A program made the translations under genes and the position numbers. The notes under the pieces were generated by a model. It was not told the origin of the DNA and ran no database searches. It worked only from the letters and a program-made list of their open reading frames with translations. Shown here piece after piece: positions 24,625-34,368 of a stretch of 64,000 nt of DNA; positions within the stretch are counted from its first letter, which is position 1; each line of letters starts with the position of its first letter. The DNA is from Planctomycetota bacterium (GTDB lineage: Bacteria > Planctomycetota > PLA2 > JAEUHO01), in contig JACKGW010000004.1 of NCBI GenBank assembly GCA_020631815.1, positions 193,950 through 257,949 of the forward strand. Direction: 5' to 3'.

Positions 24625-26415
24625 ATGGGCGTAGCGCAGCTTCGCGGTGTGACGGTTGCGTTCGGCGGTGCGCCTGTGCTCGACGAGGTCGACCTCGTCA
24701 TCGAGCCCGGGGAGCGCTTGGCGTTGATCGGGCGCAACGGCGCTGGCAAGTCGACGCTGCTCAAGGTCCTCGACGGGACGCTCGCGCCCGACGGCGGCGA
24801 GGTCAGCCGGGCCTCGGGCACGCGCGTGGCGCGCCTGGACCAGCGCGTGCCGGAGAGCGCCACGGGCACGGCCCTCGATGCGGTGATGGCCGATCGCCAC
24901 GACGCAATCGACGAGCACATTGCCCGGGCCGCCCTCTCGCGCCTGGGCATCGCGGACGACGCGCCCGTGCAGGGTCTCTCGGCCGGTCAGCAGCGCCGCG
25001 TGCTCTTGGCCCGTGCGTTGGCGGGCGAGCCCGACCTGCTCCTGCTCGACGAGCCCACGAACCACCTCGACGTGGCGACCATCGCGGACCTGGAAGAGGC
25101 GCTGGTCCGCACCAAGCCCACGCTCGTCTTCGTCACCCACGACCGGGCCCTGCTGCGACGTCTGGCCACGGGCATCCTCGACCTGGATCGCGGGCACCTG
25201 ACGCGCCACCCCGCCGACTACGACGCCTACCTGGAGGAGCGCGCGTCCTTCCGCGAGCAGGAGGCGTCCCAGCGCGCGCTGTTCGACAAGCGCCTCGCCC
25301 AGGAGGAGTCCTGGATCCGCGAGGGCGTCCGCGAGCGGCGCAAGCGCAACATGGGCCGCGTGGGTCGCCTGCTGGCCATGCGCGACGAGCGAGCCGTACG
25401 CCGCGACGCGACGGGCACGGTGCGCATGGAGGCGGACGCCGCGGGTCGCTCGGGTCGCGTCGTGGCCCGCGCCCACGACCTGGGCATCACGCTGGGTGGG
25501 CGCACGCTGGTGAAGGGGTTCACGACGCAGATCGACCGCGGCGACCGCATCGGCATCGTCGGGCCCAACGGCGCGGGCAAGACCACGCTCGTGCGGGTGT
25601 TGCTCGGCGAGCTGGCGGCGACCGAGGGCAAGGTCGAGCTCGGCACCAATGTGGCCGTGGGCTACTTCGACCAGATCCACGCCTCACTCGACTTGGCCAA
25701 GAGCGCGGTCGACAACGTGGCCGACGGCGCATCGACCGTCACCGTGAACGGCAAGGAACGCCACGTCCTCGGCTACCTGGCCTCGTTCCTCTTCAGCGCC
25801 GAGCAAGCACGCCATCCGGTCTCGCTCTACTCCGGCGGTGAGCGCAATCGCCTCCTGCTGGCGCGCCTGTTCGCGCGACCGAGCAACGTGTTGGTGCTCG
25901 ACGAGCCCACCAACGACCTCGACATGGAGACCATGGAGGTGCTCGAGGCGCTGCTGGCCGACTACGAGGGCACGATCCTGCTGGTCAGCCACGACCGCGC
26001 GCTGCTCGAGGCCACGGTGGAGCGTCTCTGGGTGCTGGATGGCGAGGGCGACGTGCGCGAGATCGTGGGTGGCCCCGTGGACTGGCGTCGCCTGGGTGCG
26101 CCGGAGCCGGCTGCCGAGGCGCGCAAGCGCTCCACGACGCCCGCGAAGCCTGCCAAGGCTGCTCCCGCGCTCGACAAGCACCAGCGCAAGGAGCTGAAGG
26201 ACCTGCCCGCGCGCATCGAGACGCTGGAGACCGAGCTGGCCCGCCGCCACGAGGCGATGGCCGACCCGGCGTTCTTCCGCCAGGACGGTGCCACGATCGC
26301 CGCCGCGCGCACGGCCCTGGAAGCGCTGGAAGCGAAGATCGCCGAGGCCTACGCGCGCTGGGAAGAGCTGTCCGCTTTGGAGGCCGGCGGCTCGTCGGCC
26401 AACCGGATCTCGTAA
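24625..26415 (+). CDS. uup: ABC-F family ATPase, Uup type
   Basis: The 596-residue protein has two ABC ATPase domains without membrane segments: Walker A motifs GRNGAGKST and GPNGAGKTT, signatures LSAGQQRR and YSGGERNR, and Walker B LLLLDEPTNHLD and VLVLDEPTNDLD. The C-terminal 80 residues are the coiled-coil domain typical of Uup (LDKHQRKELKDLPARIETL). ABC-F proteins act on the ribosome or on branched DNA structures. GGAGGGG ten bases upstream sets the start. Its last 67 bases overlap the convergent gene downstream. Confidence 0.92.
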   Translation: MGVAQLRGVTVAFGGAPVLDEVDLVIEPGERLALIGRNGAGKSTLLKVLDGTLAPDGGEVSRASGTRVARLDQRVPESATGTALDAVMADRHDAIDEHIARAALSRLGIADDAPVQGLSAGQQRRVLLARALAGEPDLLLLDEPTNHLDVATIADLEEALVRTKPTLVFVTHDRALLRRLATGILDLDRGHLTRHPADYDAYLEERASFREQEASQRALFDKRLAQEESWIREGVRERRKRNMGRVGRLLAMRDERAVRRDATGTVRMEADAAGRSGRVVARAHDLGITLGGRTLVKGFTTQIDRGDRIGIVGPNGAGKTTLVRVLLGELAATEGKVELGTNVAVGYFDQIHASLDLAKSAVDNVADGASTVTVNGKERHVLGYLASFLFSAEQARHPVSLYSGGERNRLLLARLFARPSNVLVLDEPTNDLDMETMEVLEALLADYEGTILLVSHDRALLEATVERLWVLDGEGDVREIVGGPVDWRRLGAPEPAAEARKRSTTPAKPAKAAPALDKHQRKELKDLPARIETLETELARRHEAMADPAFFRQDGATIAAARTALEALEAKIAEAYARWEELSALEAGGSSANRIS

Positions 26416-27347
26416 AGCACCTGGTCGAGCCAGGCGCCCGCTTCGATGGGCGCCTCGCGCTGCGGATGGTCGGCGTCGATGCACGACGCCACGGGCCCGA
26501 GGATGGTCCACGGCGTCGGGTGGCAGAACTGCACCACGCTCATGCGCTCGCCGGGCTGGTCGGGGTCGGCCACCACGCGATGCCAGCCGGGCGGGATCCG
26601 CCCGTTGGAGATGCGGTCCAACATGAGACCCGTGTTGAGGATCGCGTGGCCTTCGGGCGGCGCGGCCGGCACCCACGCGCCGTCGACTTCCACCTCGAGG
26701 CCCTTCGCCGTGGCGCGCGGCAGGGCGGTGATGAGGTTGATGTCCGCGTGGCGCTCGGCCCACACGTGCCCACCCGCCGGTGCCTCGACCATGGGCGGGT
26801 AGCGGATGGCCCGCGCCAGCGTGGGGCCGTCGACGAGCATCCGGTCGAAGAACGACGGCGCGAGCCCCAAGCCCTCCGCCACGATGCGCAGGAACCGCGT
26901 CTGCAGGTCGAGCAAGGCGTCGAAGAGGCGGCCGAGGGCGTCGGCGATGCCCGGCACGAGGGCGTCGGGTAGCACGCGCGGCATGTAGCGGTGCGGGTAC
27001 CGCTTCGCCAGCGGATGTCCCGCCGGCAGCTCGGGCCCCCAGTTGAGCATCTCCTTCCAATCGGGCACGTCGGACACGGCCGCCGTCTCCACGAGGAGGC
27101 CCGTGTAGCCGGTCTGCCCCTGCGACCCGGGTGCGCGACACGTCGCCTTCACGTCGGCCGGCAGCGCGAAGAAGGCGCCGAGCAGGGCGTAGGCCTCGTC
27201 GAGCAGCGCTTCGCTGACGTCGTGGCGGCTGTAGACGAAGCCCGTGGCCAAGCTGCGCCGCACGCCATCCACGACGGCGCAGCGCGCAGCGGCATCTCCC
27301 CGCTCGTAGCGCAGCAGGTCGACGTCGAGGATCGCGTCGCCGGCCAT
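26349..27347 (-). CDS. Isopenicillin N synthase-like 2-oxoglutarate/Fe(II) oxygenase
   Basis: The 332-residue protein belongs to the plant-type/IPNS oxygenase family. The iron ligands are His200 and Asp202 (ERHADINLITALP) and His256 (PPGWHRVV), and RMS at 268-270 is the 2-oxoglutarate-binding Arg-x-Ser. The N-terminal domain has the usual GFVYSRHD start. The substrate is unknown; related enzymes hydroxylate or cyclise small molecules. It is 11 bases downstream of the Dpp-type ATPase gene on the same strand, so the two are probably co-transcribed. Its 3' end overlaps the uup 3' end. Confidence 0.88.
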   Translation of the reverse strand: MAGDAILDVDLLRYERGDAAARCAVVDGVRRSLATGFVYSRHDVSEALLDEAYALLGAFFALPADVKATCRAPGSQGQTGYTGLLVETAAVSDVPDWKEMLNWGPELPAGHPLAKRYPHRYMPRVLPDALVPGIADALGRLFDALLDLQTRFLRIVAEGLGLAPSFFDRMLVDGPTLARAIRYPPMVEAPAGGHVWAERHADINLITALPRATAKGLEVEVDGAWVPAAPPEGHAILNTGLMLDRISNGRIPPGWHRVVADPDQPGERMSVVQFCHPTPWTILGPVASCIDADHPQREAPIEAGAWLDQVLYEIRLADEPPASKADSSSQRA

Positions 27348-27358
27348 GCGGGCGACGC

Positions 27359-29176
27359 TTACTCGGCGCCGGCGGCGCGCCGCTCGGCCCGCTCGGCCTT
27401 GCGCTGGCGGATCTTGCCCAGGTCGTCCGAGGGCACGGCGTCGATGAGGCGACGCGTGTAGGCCTCTTGCGGGTTCTCGTAGATCTCGCTGGCGACGCCC
27501 ATCTCCACGATCTTGCCGGCCTTCATGACGGCCATCGTGTCGGACATGAACTTCACCACCGACAGGTCGTGGCTGATGAAGATGTACGTGAGGCTGCGCG
27601 CCTCCTGCAGGTCCTTCAGCAGGTTGAGGACCTGCGCCTGCACGGACACGTCGAGCGCGCTGACCGACTCGTCGCAGACGAGGAACTCGGGCTCGAGCGC
27701 GAGGGCCCGCGCGATCGAGATGCGCTGGCGCTGACCGCCGGAGAACTCGTGCGGGTAGCGGTTCATGTGCTCGGGCTTGAGACCGACCTCGACGAGCAGC
27801 TCGGCCACGCGATCGGTGCGCTCGGAGCGCGAGCGGATCAGCTTGTGGACCTCCATGGGCTCCGAGATCATGTCGCCCACCGTCATGCGCGGGTTCAGCG
27901 ACGAGTACGGGTCCTGGAAGATGATCTGCATGCGTCGGCGCATGGCGCGGAAAGCGCTGGAACCCATGCCGAAGAGGTCGCGGCCCTCGTAGAAGGCCTC
28001 GCCCTCGACGCGCGTGCCGCCCTTGTTCTCGATGAGGCGCAGGAGGGCCCGGCCCGTCGTGGTCTTGCCGCAGCCCGACTCGCCGACGAGCCCCAGGGTC
28101 TGACCGCGCCAGACGTCGAAGCTGACGTCGTCGACGGCGCGGACGTAGTCGTGCACGCGGCTGAAGACGCCCTTGCGGATGGGGAACCAGACGCGCAAGT
28201 CGCGCACGGACAGGAGCGGGTCGCCCTCGGGCGCCGTCAGCTTGTCCCGGCCGCGCATGCACCACGCCTCGAGCTCGTCGGCGTCGACCTGCTTGGGGGT
28301 GACGACGAGCTGATGGTCCTCGTCGATCTTCCAGTCCATGAACGTGGAGGTCGTGGGCAGACGCTTGTACGTGGTGTCGAGCGAGGGACGGCAGGCCAAG
28401 AGGCTGCGCGTGTAGGGATGCTGCGGGTTGCTGTAGATGTCGAGCACGTCGCCGTACTCGACCAAGTGCCCCTGGAACATCACGGCGACATCGTCGGCGA
28501 TCTCGGCGATGACACCGAGATCGTGCGTGATGAACAGGATCGACATGCCGCGCTCGTCACGCAGGCGTCGGAGCAGGTCGAGGATCTGCTTCTGGATGGT
28601 CACGTCGAGCGCCGTGGTGGGCTCGTCGGCGATGAGCAGCTTGGGGTTGCAGCTCAAGGCCATGGCGATCATGACGCGCTGCTTCTGGCCGCCCGACATC
28701 TCGTGCGGGTAGCTGTCGATCCGGCGCTCGGGGTCGGGGATGTCGACCTCGCGGAACAGCTGGAGCACGCGCTCGCGCGCCTCCTCGCGGCTGATCTTCT
28801 CGTGGATCAGGATGGGCTCCATGACCTGGTCGCCGACCCGGAAGACCGGGTTCAGCGAAGTCATGGGCTCCTGGAAGATCATGCCGATGTCGCGGCCGCG
28901 CATGGCCCGCATCTGGCTGCGCGGCAGGCGCACGATGTCCTTGCCCAGGAACGAGACCGTGCCCGCGTGGATGCGCGCCGTCTCGGGCGGCAGCAGCTGC
29001 ATGATCGTCATGGCCGTGACGCTCTTGCCCGAGCCGGACTCACCCACGACGCCCAGCGTGTGCCCTTCCTTCAGGGCGATGGTGGTGCCGGGGGCGAGGT
29101 CCACGGCACGGACCACCTGGTCCTCGGTGTGGAACCACGTCTTGAGGTCCCGGATCTCGAGCAGATTGTCGGCCAT
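27359..29176 (-). CDS. Fused DppD-DppF-type ABC transporter ATPase
   Basis: The 605-residue protein joins two oligopeptide-type ATPase domains. The first has GESGSGKS, the signature MSGGQKQRVMIAMAL and LLIADEPTTALDVT. The second has GESGCGKTTTGRALL, the signature FSGGQRQRISIARAL and FLVCDESVSALDVS. Such fusions power uptake of di- or oligopeptides or nickel. No permease or binding-protein gene is adjacent, so the partner subunits must be elsewhere or the protein has another job. The linker of about 70 residues holds YKRLPTTSTFMDW, unlike the usual zinc- or iron-binding tails. Confidence 0.9.
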   Translation of the reverse strand: MADNLLEIRDLKTWFHTEDQVVRAVDLAPGTTIALKEGHTLGVVGESGSGKSVTAMTIMQLLPPETARIHAGTVSFLGKDIVRLPRSQMRAMRGRDIGMIFQEPMTSLNPVFRVGDQVMEPILIHEKISREEARERVLQLFREVDIPDPERRIDSYPHEMSGGQKQRVMIAMALSCNPKLLIADEPTTALDVTIQKQILDLLRRLRDERGMSILFITHDLGVIAEIADDVAVMFQGHLVEYGDVLDIYSNPQHPYTRSLLACRPSLDTTYKRLPTTSTFMDWKIDEDHQLVVTPKQVDADELEAWCMRGRDKLTAPEGDPLLSVRDLRVWFPIRKGVFSRVHDYVRAVDDVSFDVWRGQTLGLVGESGCGKTTTGRALLRLIENKGGTRVEGEAFYEGRDLFGMGSSAFRAMRRRMQIIFQDPYSSLNPRMTVGDMISEPMEVHKLIRSRSERTDRVAELLVEVGLKPEHMNRYPHEFSGGQRQRISIARALALEPEFLVCDESVSALDVSVQAQVLNLLKDLQEARSLTYIFISHDLSVVKFMSDTMAVMKAGKIVEMGVASEIYENPQEAYTRRLIDAVPSDDLGKIRQRKAERAERRAAGAE

Positions 29177-29245
29177 GGGGCGCGATTCTGGGGGCCCACG
29201 GGGAGGGTGTCAATGCGGGGGCTCCCGCGGACGTAGGCTCGGCGC

Positions 29246-29797
29246 ATGGACACCCAGACCCACGTGCGCAGGGCCACGCCCGAGGACGCCCGGGCGATCA
29301 GCGAGGTCCAGATCGCAGGGTGGCGCCATGCGTATCGGGGCATCGTGCCCGACGCGATGCTCGACGAGCTGGACGTGGAGGCGGGCGCCGAGAGGCGCCG
29401 CGAGGGCATGGTGCGCGGGGCCGCTCGCGGCGTGGAGAACCACGTGCTCGAGCTGGAGGGTGACATCGTCGCGTGGGCCGCGTCCGGGCCCTGGCGCACC
29501 CGCGAAGGCACGGCGGTGCCCGGGCTCTTCGAGCTGTACGCCATCTACGTAGAGCCCTCGCGCATCGGGACCGGCCTGGGCCGCAGGCTGTGGCTCGCGG
29601 TCCTGGAGGGCCTTCCCGCGCGCGGTGCTCGCGAGCTGAGGCTCTGGACCTTCGTGGACAACACGCGTGCCCGCCGCTTCTACGAGCGGGCCGGCTTTCG
29701 GGAGGACGCCCGCGTCTCGCGCGAGATCCACGAGGGCACGGACGCGTGGAAGCTCTGCTACGTCCGCGACGTGGAGGGCGTCGGACCGGCTGCGTAG
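29246..29797 (+). CDS. GNAT family N-acetyltransferase
   Basis: The 183-residue protein has the GNAT fold: ATPEDARAISEVQIAGWR at the start, the acetyl-CoA loop RIGTGLGRRLW (the Q/R-x-x-G-x-G/A site) and the C-terminal NTRARRFYERAGFRED. It is likely to acetylate an amine or a protein N-terminus; the substrate cannot be told. It starts divergently from the ABC ATPase gene and its stop is ten bases before dut. Confidence 0.9.
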   Translation: MDTQTHVRRATPEDARAISEVQIAGWRHAYRGIVPDAMLDELDVEAGAERRREGMVRGAARGVENHVLELEGDIVAWAASGPWRTREGTAVPGLFELYAIYVEPSRIGTGLGRRLWLAVLEGLPARGARELRLWTFVDNTRARRFYERAGFREDARVSREIHEGTDAWKLCYVRDVEGVGPAA

Positions 29798-29807
29798 CGT
29801 GACGCGC

Positions 29808-30263
29808 ATGGATGCGCGCGCGATCGACGTTCCGCTCATGGTCTTGGAGCACGGCAGGGGCTTGGCGCTGCCGGCCTACGAGACGTCCGGATCGGTGGGG
29901 TTGGACGTCCGCGCGGCCGTGGGCGAGCCGTTGGTCCTCGCGCCGGGCCAGCGCGCTCGCGTGCCCACGGGCCTCGCCCTGGCCGTGCCCTCAGGCTGGG
30001 AGTGTCAAGTCCGCCCGCGCAGCGGATGGGCCGCCAAGCACGGCGTGACGTGCCTGAACACGCCCGGCACCATCGACAGCGACTACCGCGGCGAGGTGCA
30101 GGTGCTGCTCGTCAACCTCGGTCAGGAGCCCGTGTCGATCCAGCGCGGCGACCGCATCGCGCAGCTCGTCTTCGCGCCCGTTGGCCGCGCGACGTGGCAG
30201 GTCCAGGAGACGCTGGAGACCACGACCCGCGGCGCAGGAGGCTTCGGGCACACGGGCGCATGA
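29808..30263 (+). CDS. dut: Deoxyuridine triphosphatase (dUTPase)
   Basis: The 151-residue trimeric-type dUTPase carries all five family motifs: LDVRAAVGEP near the first, RPRSGWAAKHG, NTPGTIDSDYRGEV with the catalytic aspartate region, RIAQLVFAPV and the C-terminal RGAGGFGHTG. It converts dUTP to dUMP and keeps uracil out of DNA. The ATG at 29808 gives the normal length. A long inverted repeat begins five bases after the stop. Confidence 0.95.
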   Translation: MDARAIDVPLMVLEHGRGLALPAYETSGSVGLDVRAAVGEPLVLAPGQRARVPTGLALAVPSGWECQVRPRSGWAAKHGVTCLNTPGTIDSDYRGEVQVLLVNLGQEPVSIQRGDRIAQLVFAPVGRATWQVQETLETTTRGAGGFGHTGA

Positions 30264-30268
30264 AGCCC

Positions 30269-30366
30269 GTACGGAGGCGGGGATTTCTTCCGCAACTTGC
30301 CGATGGCCACCTTCGCAAGCGGGAGAACAAGGCGGCAAGTTGCGGAAGAATTCCCCGCCTCCGTAC
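30269..30366. repeat. 34-bp inverted repeat with one mismatch between dut and anmK
   Basis: The arms at 30269-30302 and 30333-30366 are complementary at 33 of 34 positions, around a 30-base spacer. The only mismatch is T against T. The element fills almost all of the space between two convergent stops (30263 and 30386), so it may serve as a two-way terminator. Its length goes far beyond a normal terminator and resembles a short palindromic mobile element. Confidence 0.9.
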
Positions 30367-30385
30367 ACCCGACTCCGTACTCGAC

Positions 30386-31576
30386 TCAGGGCCGATGCAC
30401 GGTCCCCAGCCGCATGTCGCGCGGCGCGCCCGTAGCGGCCGGAATGTTGCCCGGACGGTCGTGAAGCGCCTCGTGCGCCAACAGCGCGAACGCCACGGCT
30501 TCCTTGAGGTCGATCAGCTCCGGGCTCACCGTCTCGACTTCGAGGTCGAGGTCCGCGAACGCGTCACGAATCGCGCTGACCAGTGTCGGGTTGTGGCAGC
30601 CCCCACCGCTCAGCAGGATGCGACGCAGCTCCTCGCGGCCGGGGCGCACATGCCACTCCCAGGCATCGCGCATCATGCGCGCCGTGGCCTCCACCGCCGT
30701 GCGCACGCGGTCCTCCAGCGACACGTCGGGGTGCGCGCTCGCGAGCTCGTCGGCAAGCGCGGGCCCCCACGTCGCGTAGCCCGCGCTCTTGGGTGGGGCC
30801 TGTCGCAACCACGCCGCGCGACGTGACCACAGGTCGAGCAGCAGGTCGTCGTCCACGCGGCCTCGCGCGCTGATCTCGCCATCGCGGTCGATGGCGTCGG
30901 GATCGACGGCGCGCGCAAACGCGTCGATGAGGGTGTTGGCAGGACCCGTGTCGAACGCGAGCACGGCCCGCCGCGCCGTGGCCGGGCCCACGCGCGGCAG
31001 CACGCTCACGTTCGCGATGCTGCCGAGGTTCCAGCAGGCCCGCTCCTCGTCCGCGTCGCCGAAGAGAAGCAAGTCGGCCAAGGGCACCAGCGGCGCCCCC
31101 TCCCCTCCGACGATCACGTCGCGAGCCCGGAAGTCGCTGACTACGGGGATGCCGGTAGCCACGGCCAGGGCTTCGCCGTGGCCGATCTGAAGCGTTACGG
31201 CCGGGTGGCCGTCCTGCCGCGGCCGGTGGAACACGGTCTGCCCGTGGGAGCCGATCGCCGCAACGTCCTCGGCCTGCACCCCCGCCGCGGCCAGGACGTC
31301 GGCGACGGCCCGGGCCCACAGGGCGGGCAGCTCGTAGTGCAGCGTGGCCACCTCGGCGAGGTCACCTTCCACGGCGCGGGCCAAGCGCGCCCGGAGCGCG
31401 GCGTCGTACGGCACGGTCGTGCCGGCCAGCACCTCGGCCGTCCGCGCATCGCCGCCGCGGTCCGCCACGGCCACCAGGGCCACGTCGACGCCATCGCGGC
31501 TCATGCCGCTCATCAGCCCGACGTAGAGCGGCACGTTCCCGCCCGTCGGGGTCGACCCGCTCGCGCCTTCGTCCAT
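30386..31576 (-). CDS. anmK: Anhydro-N-acetylmuramic acid kinase
   Basis: The 396-residue protein belongs to the AnmK family, which phosphorylates 1,6-anhydroMurNAc released during peptidoglycan turnover. It shows the N-terminal GLMSGMSRDGVDVAL, IGSHGQTVFHRP, FRARDVIVGGEGAPLVP, NLGSIANVSVLP and FDTGPANTLIDAF, and the C-terminal SGGGCHNPTL. The methionine-serine variant in the first motif (usually Gly-Thr-Ser) is a small deviation. Length is normal. Confidence 0.94.
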   Translation of the reverse strand: MDEGASGSTPTGGNVPLYVGLMSGMSRDGVDVALVAVADRGGDARTAEVLAGTTVPYDAALRARLARAVEGDLAEVATLHYELPALWARAVADVLAAAGVQAEDVAAIGSHGQTVFHRPRQDGHPAVTLQIGHGEALAVATGIPVVSDFRARDVIVGGEGAPLVPLADLLLFGDADEERACWNLGSIANVSVLPRVGPATARRAVLAFDTGPANTLIDAFARAVDPDAIDRDGEISARGRVDDDLLLDLWSRRAAWLRQAPPKSAGYATWGPALADELASAHPDVSLEDRVRTAVEATARMMRDAWEWHVRPGREELRRILLSGGGCHNPTLVSAIRDAFADLDLEVETVSPELIDLKEAVAFALLAHEALHDRPGNIPAATGAPRDMRLGTVHRP

Positions 31577-31632
31577 CGAGGCAGCCTACCGCCGCCACTC
31601 CCTCCTCCCGCGAACCCAGCGCGCAGGGCAGG

Positions 31633-32718
31633 ATGGGAGGGATGCCGCGACTCCACCTGCGCTCGGGCCTGCTTGCCCTGCTCGCCGCTTTGGCCTTCGC
31701 CGGCGCCGGGGAGACGCGGCCCGGTCGCGGCACGGTGGTCGAGCTGGGCCTCGTGCTCGACGACAGCGCCGGCATGGCGTCGTGGCACGACGCGGCCCGC
31801 ATCGAGATCGGTCGCCTGCTCCTCGAGTCGTCGCGTTGGCGTCCGGCACCCCACGTTCGACTCGGCCTCGTCATGTACGGAACGGATGAGCTGGGGCGGG
31901 CCCGCGTTGCCCACGACCTCGGCGAAGACGTAGACGGCCTCCTCGACGTGCTGGGCGGAACGGAGGGGAAGGGCGGCGTGGAGGACGTGGCGTCCGCCAT
32001 CGAGCACGCGCACGAGAGCTTGCGCTGGTCCCGCACGGCGGCGGTTCAGGCCCTGGTCCTCATCGGCAACGAGAGCCCCCACCAGGTTCCCGGCCGCGAC
32101 CCGCGAGATGCGGCTCGCGCGGCGGCCCGCGACGGCCTTGTGGTCCACGTGCTCTACGCAGGCCACGAGGGCGACTTGTTCGCCGCGGAGTGGAAGGAGA
32201 TCGCCGAAGCCGGGGGCGGTGCGATGCGCCTGCTCGTGCGGCCGAGCAGCCGCCGAGCGGCGCAAGACGAAGCCGCCGAGGCCGATGCCGCCAAGCGCTG
32301 GATCGAGCAGCTCGTGTTGCCTGCGGACGCGCGGCCACGGCTGCTGGCCCGCCACCGACGCGTCTCGAAGGCGTTCGCAGCGCTGGGCGCGGAGGCGCTG
32401 GACATCCGCCGCGCCCTCGTGGCCGCTGGTTTGATCGTCCCGCGCGAAGACCTGGTCGGGCGCCACCAACGCGGCGAGCTCGACCCCGCCACGCCCGACG
32501 GCTGGCCCGCCGAGCAGGCGCAGCGAGCTCCCGAGGAGCGCCGCCGTCTGCTGGAGGAGATGGCCCGCCAGCGCGCCGAGGCCCGGGACGCCTGGTGCGC
32601 GACGATGTCGCGGGCGACGGGTGAGCCCCAGGGCGCCCTCGTGCAGATCTTGGCCGCCCAGGCCCGCGCAGCGGGCTTCACGCGGACCGGGCAGTCGGAC
32701 GCGGCGACGGGCAGGTAG
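31633..32718 (+). CDS. Secreted von Willebrand factor A-domain protein
   Basis: The 361-residue protein has a signal peptide or anchor (LLALLAALAFAGAG). It then has a VWA domain with a metal-site motif LVLDDSAGM at residues 41-48, followed by YAGHEGDLFAAEW in the later strand. The motif is Asp-x-Ser-x-Gly rather than the usual Asp-x-Ser-x-Ser. The C-terminal 130 residues are helical, Arg/Glu-rich and unlike known domains. A second ATG at 31642 is possible. VWA proteins of this kind usually mediate protein contacts at the envelope. Confidence 0.75.
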   Translation: MGGMPRLHLRSGLLALLAALAFAGAGETRPGRGTVVELGLVLDDSAGMASWHDAARIEIGRLLLESSRWRPAPHVRLGLVMYGTDELGRARVAHDLGEDVDGLLDVLGGTEGKGGVEDVASAIEHAHESLRWSRTAAVQALVLIGNESPHQVPGRDPRDAARAAARDGLVVHVLYAGHEGDLFAAEWKEIAEAGGGAMRLLVRPSSRRAAQDEAAEADAAKRWIEQLVLPADARPRLLARHRRVSKAFAALGAEALDIRRALVAAGLIVPREDLVGRHQRGELDPATPDGWPAEQAQRAPEERRRLLEEMARQRAEARDAWCATMSRATGEPQGALVQILAAQARAAGFTRTGQSDAATGR

Positions 32719-32749
32719 GCTCGGCGGCCAACGACCCGTGGAGACCCCG

Positions 32750-33334
32750 ATGCGCGCGCGACCGTTCCTCGCCCTGGCCCTGACCGCCCTGCTCCTGCCG
32801 CTTGCAGCCTGCGGCGACAAGGCGCCGCCGACTGGCGGCGGCACCCCGGCCGGTCCCGCGCAAGCCGCCCAGCCGGGCAGCGACGACGCCACCGCCAAGG
32901 GTCTGATGACCTTCCTGCAGGCGGTCATCGCCTCGCCGGACAAGCGTGCCGCGCTTTCCGCCACGCTGCGCCCGACCAAGGCGGACCTGGAGGCTCTGTT
33001 CGACGCGGAGCTGGCCGCGGCTGCGGAGGCCACCTACGGCCCCGCCTGGGACAACGGTGAGCTCGTGCTCGGGCCGAAGAAGCCGGAACAGACCGAAGTC
33101 CTGCTCACCGCGGCCACCGTAGAGGACATCCAGGCTTGGCGCGGTGACGCCGCGGCCAAGTTCGCGGGTGGCTGGAAGAAGGTCGCGCCGCACTTGGCGC
33201 CCGGTCACACGTTCTATTCGGCCAAGCTCGTCGTGCCGGGGGAAGACCTCGGCATGCGCTTTGACGGCTTCGTCCACCTGAACGGCGGCTGGCGCATCGT
33301 GCCGGCTCCCTGGCGCCTGCTGAAGGACAACTAG
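32750..33334 (+). CDS. Putative lipoprotein
   Basis: The 194-residue protein has a lipoprotein signal: basic start, hydrophobic LALALTALLLPLAAC and a lipobox cysteine near residue 21. A short Gly/Pro/Ala linker follows, then a helical-plus-beta domain of about 140 residues ending in LNGGWRIVPAPWRLLKD, a pattern seen in small NTF2-like or DUF-type lipoproteins. No catalytic residue can be named. Confidence 0.7.
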   Translation: MRARPFLALALTALLLPLAACGDKAPPTGGGTPAGPAQAAQPGSDDATAKGLMTFLQAVIASPDKRAALSATLRPTKADLEALFDAELAAAAEATYGPAWDNGELVLGPKKPEQTEVLLTAATVEDIQAWRGDAAAKFAGGWKKVAPHLAPGHTFYSAKLVVPGEDLGMRFDGFVHLNGGWRIVPAPWRLLKDN

Positions 33335-33389
33335 CAGCCACGGCAACCCACGTCCGCGACGGCCTGCCCCCCCCACCGAGTGTGACCGG

Positions 33390-34337
<948 letters not shown>

Positions 34338-34368
34338 CGGCCGTCCCGGGCGGGGAGGTGCGACGAAC

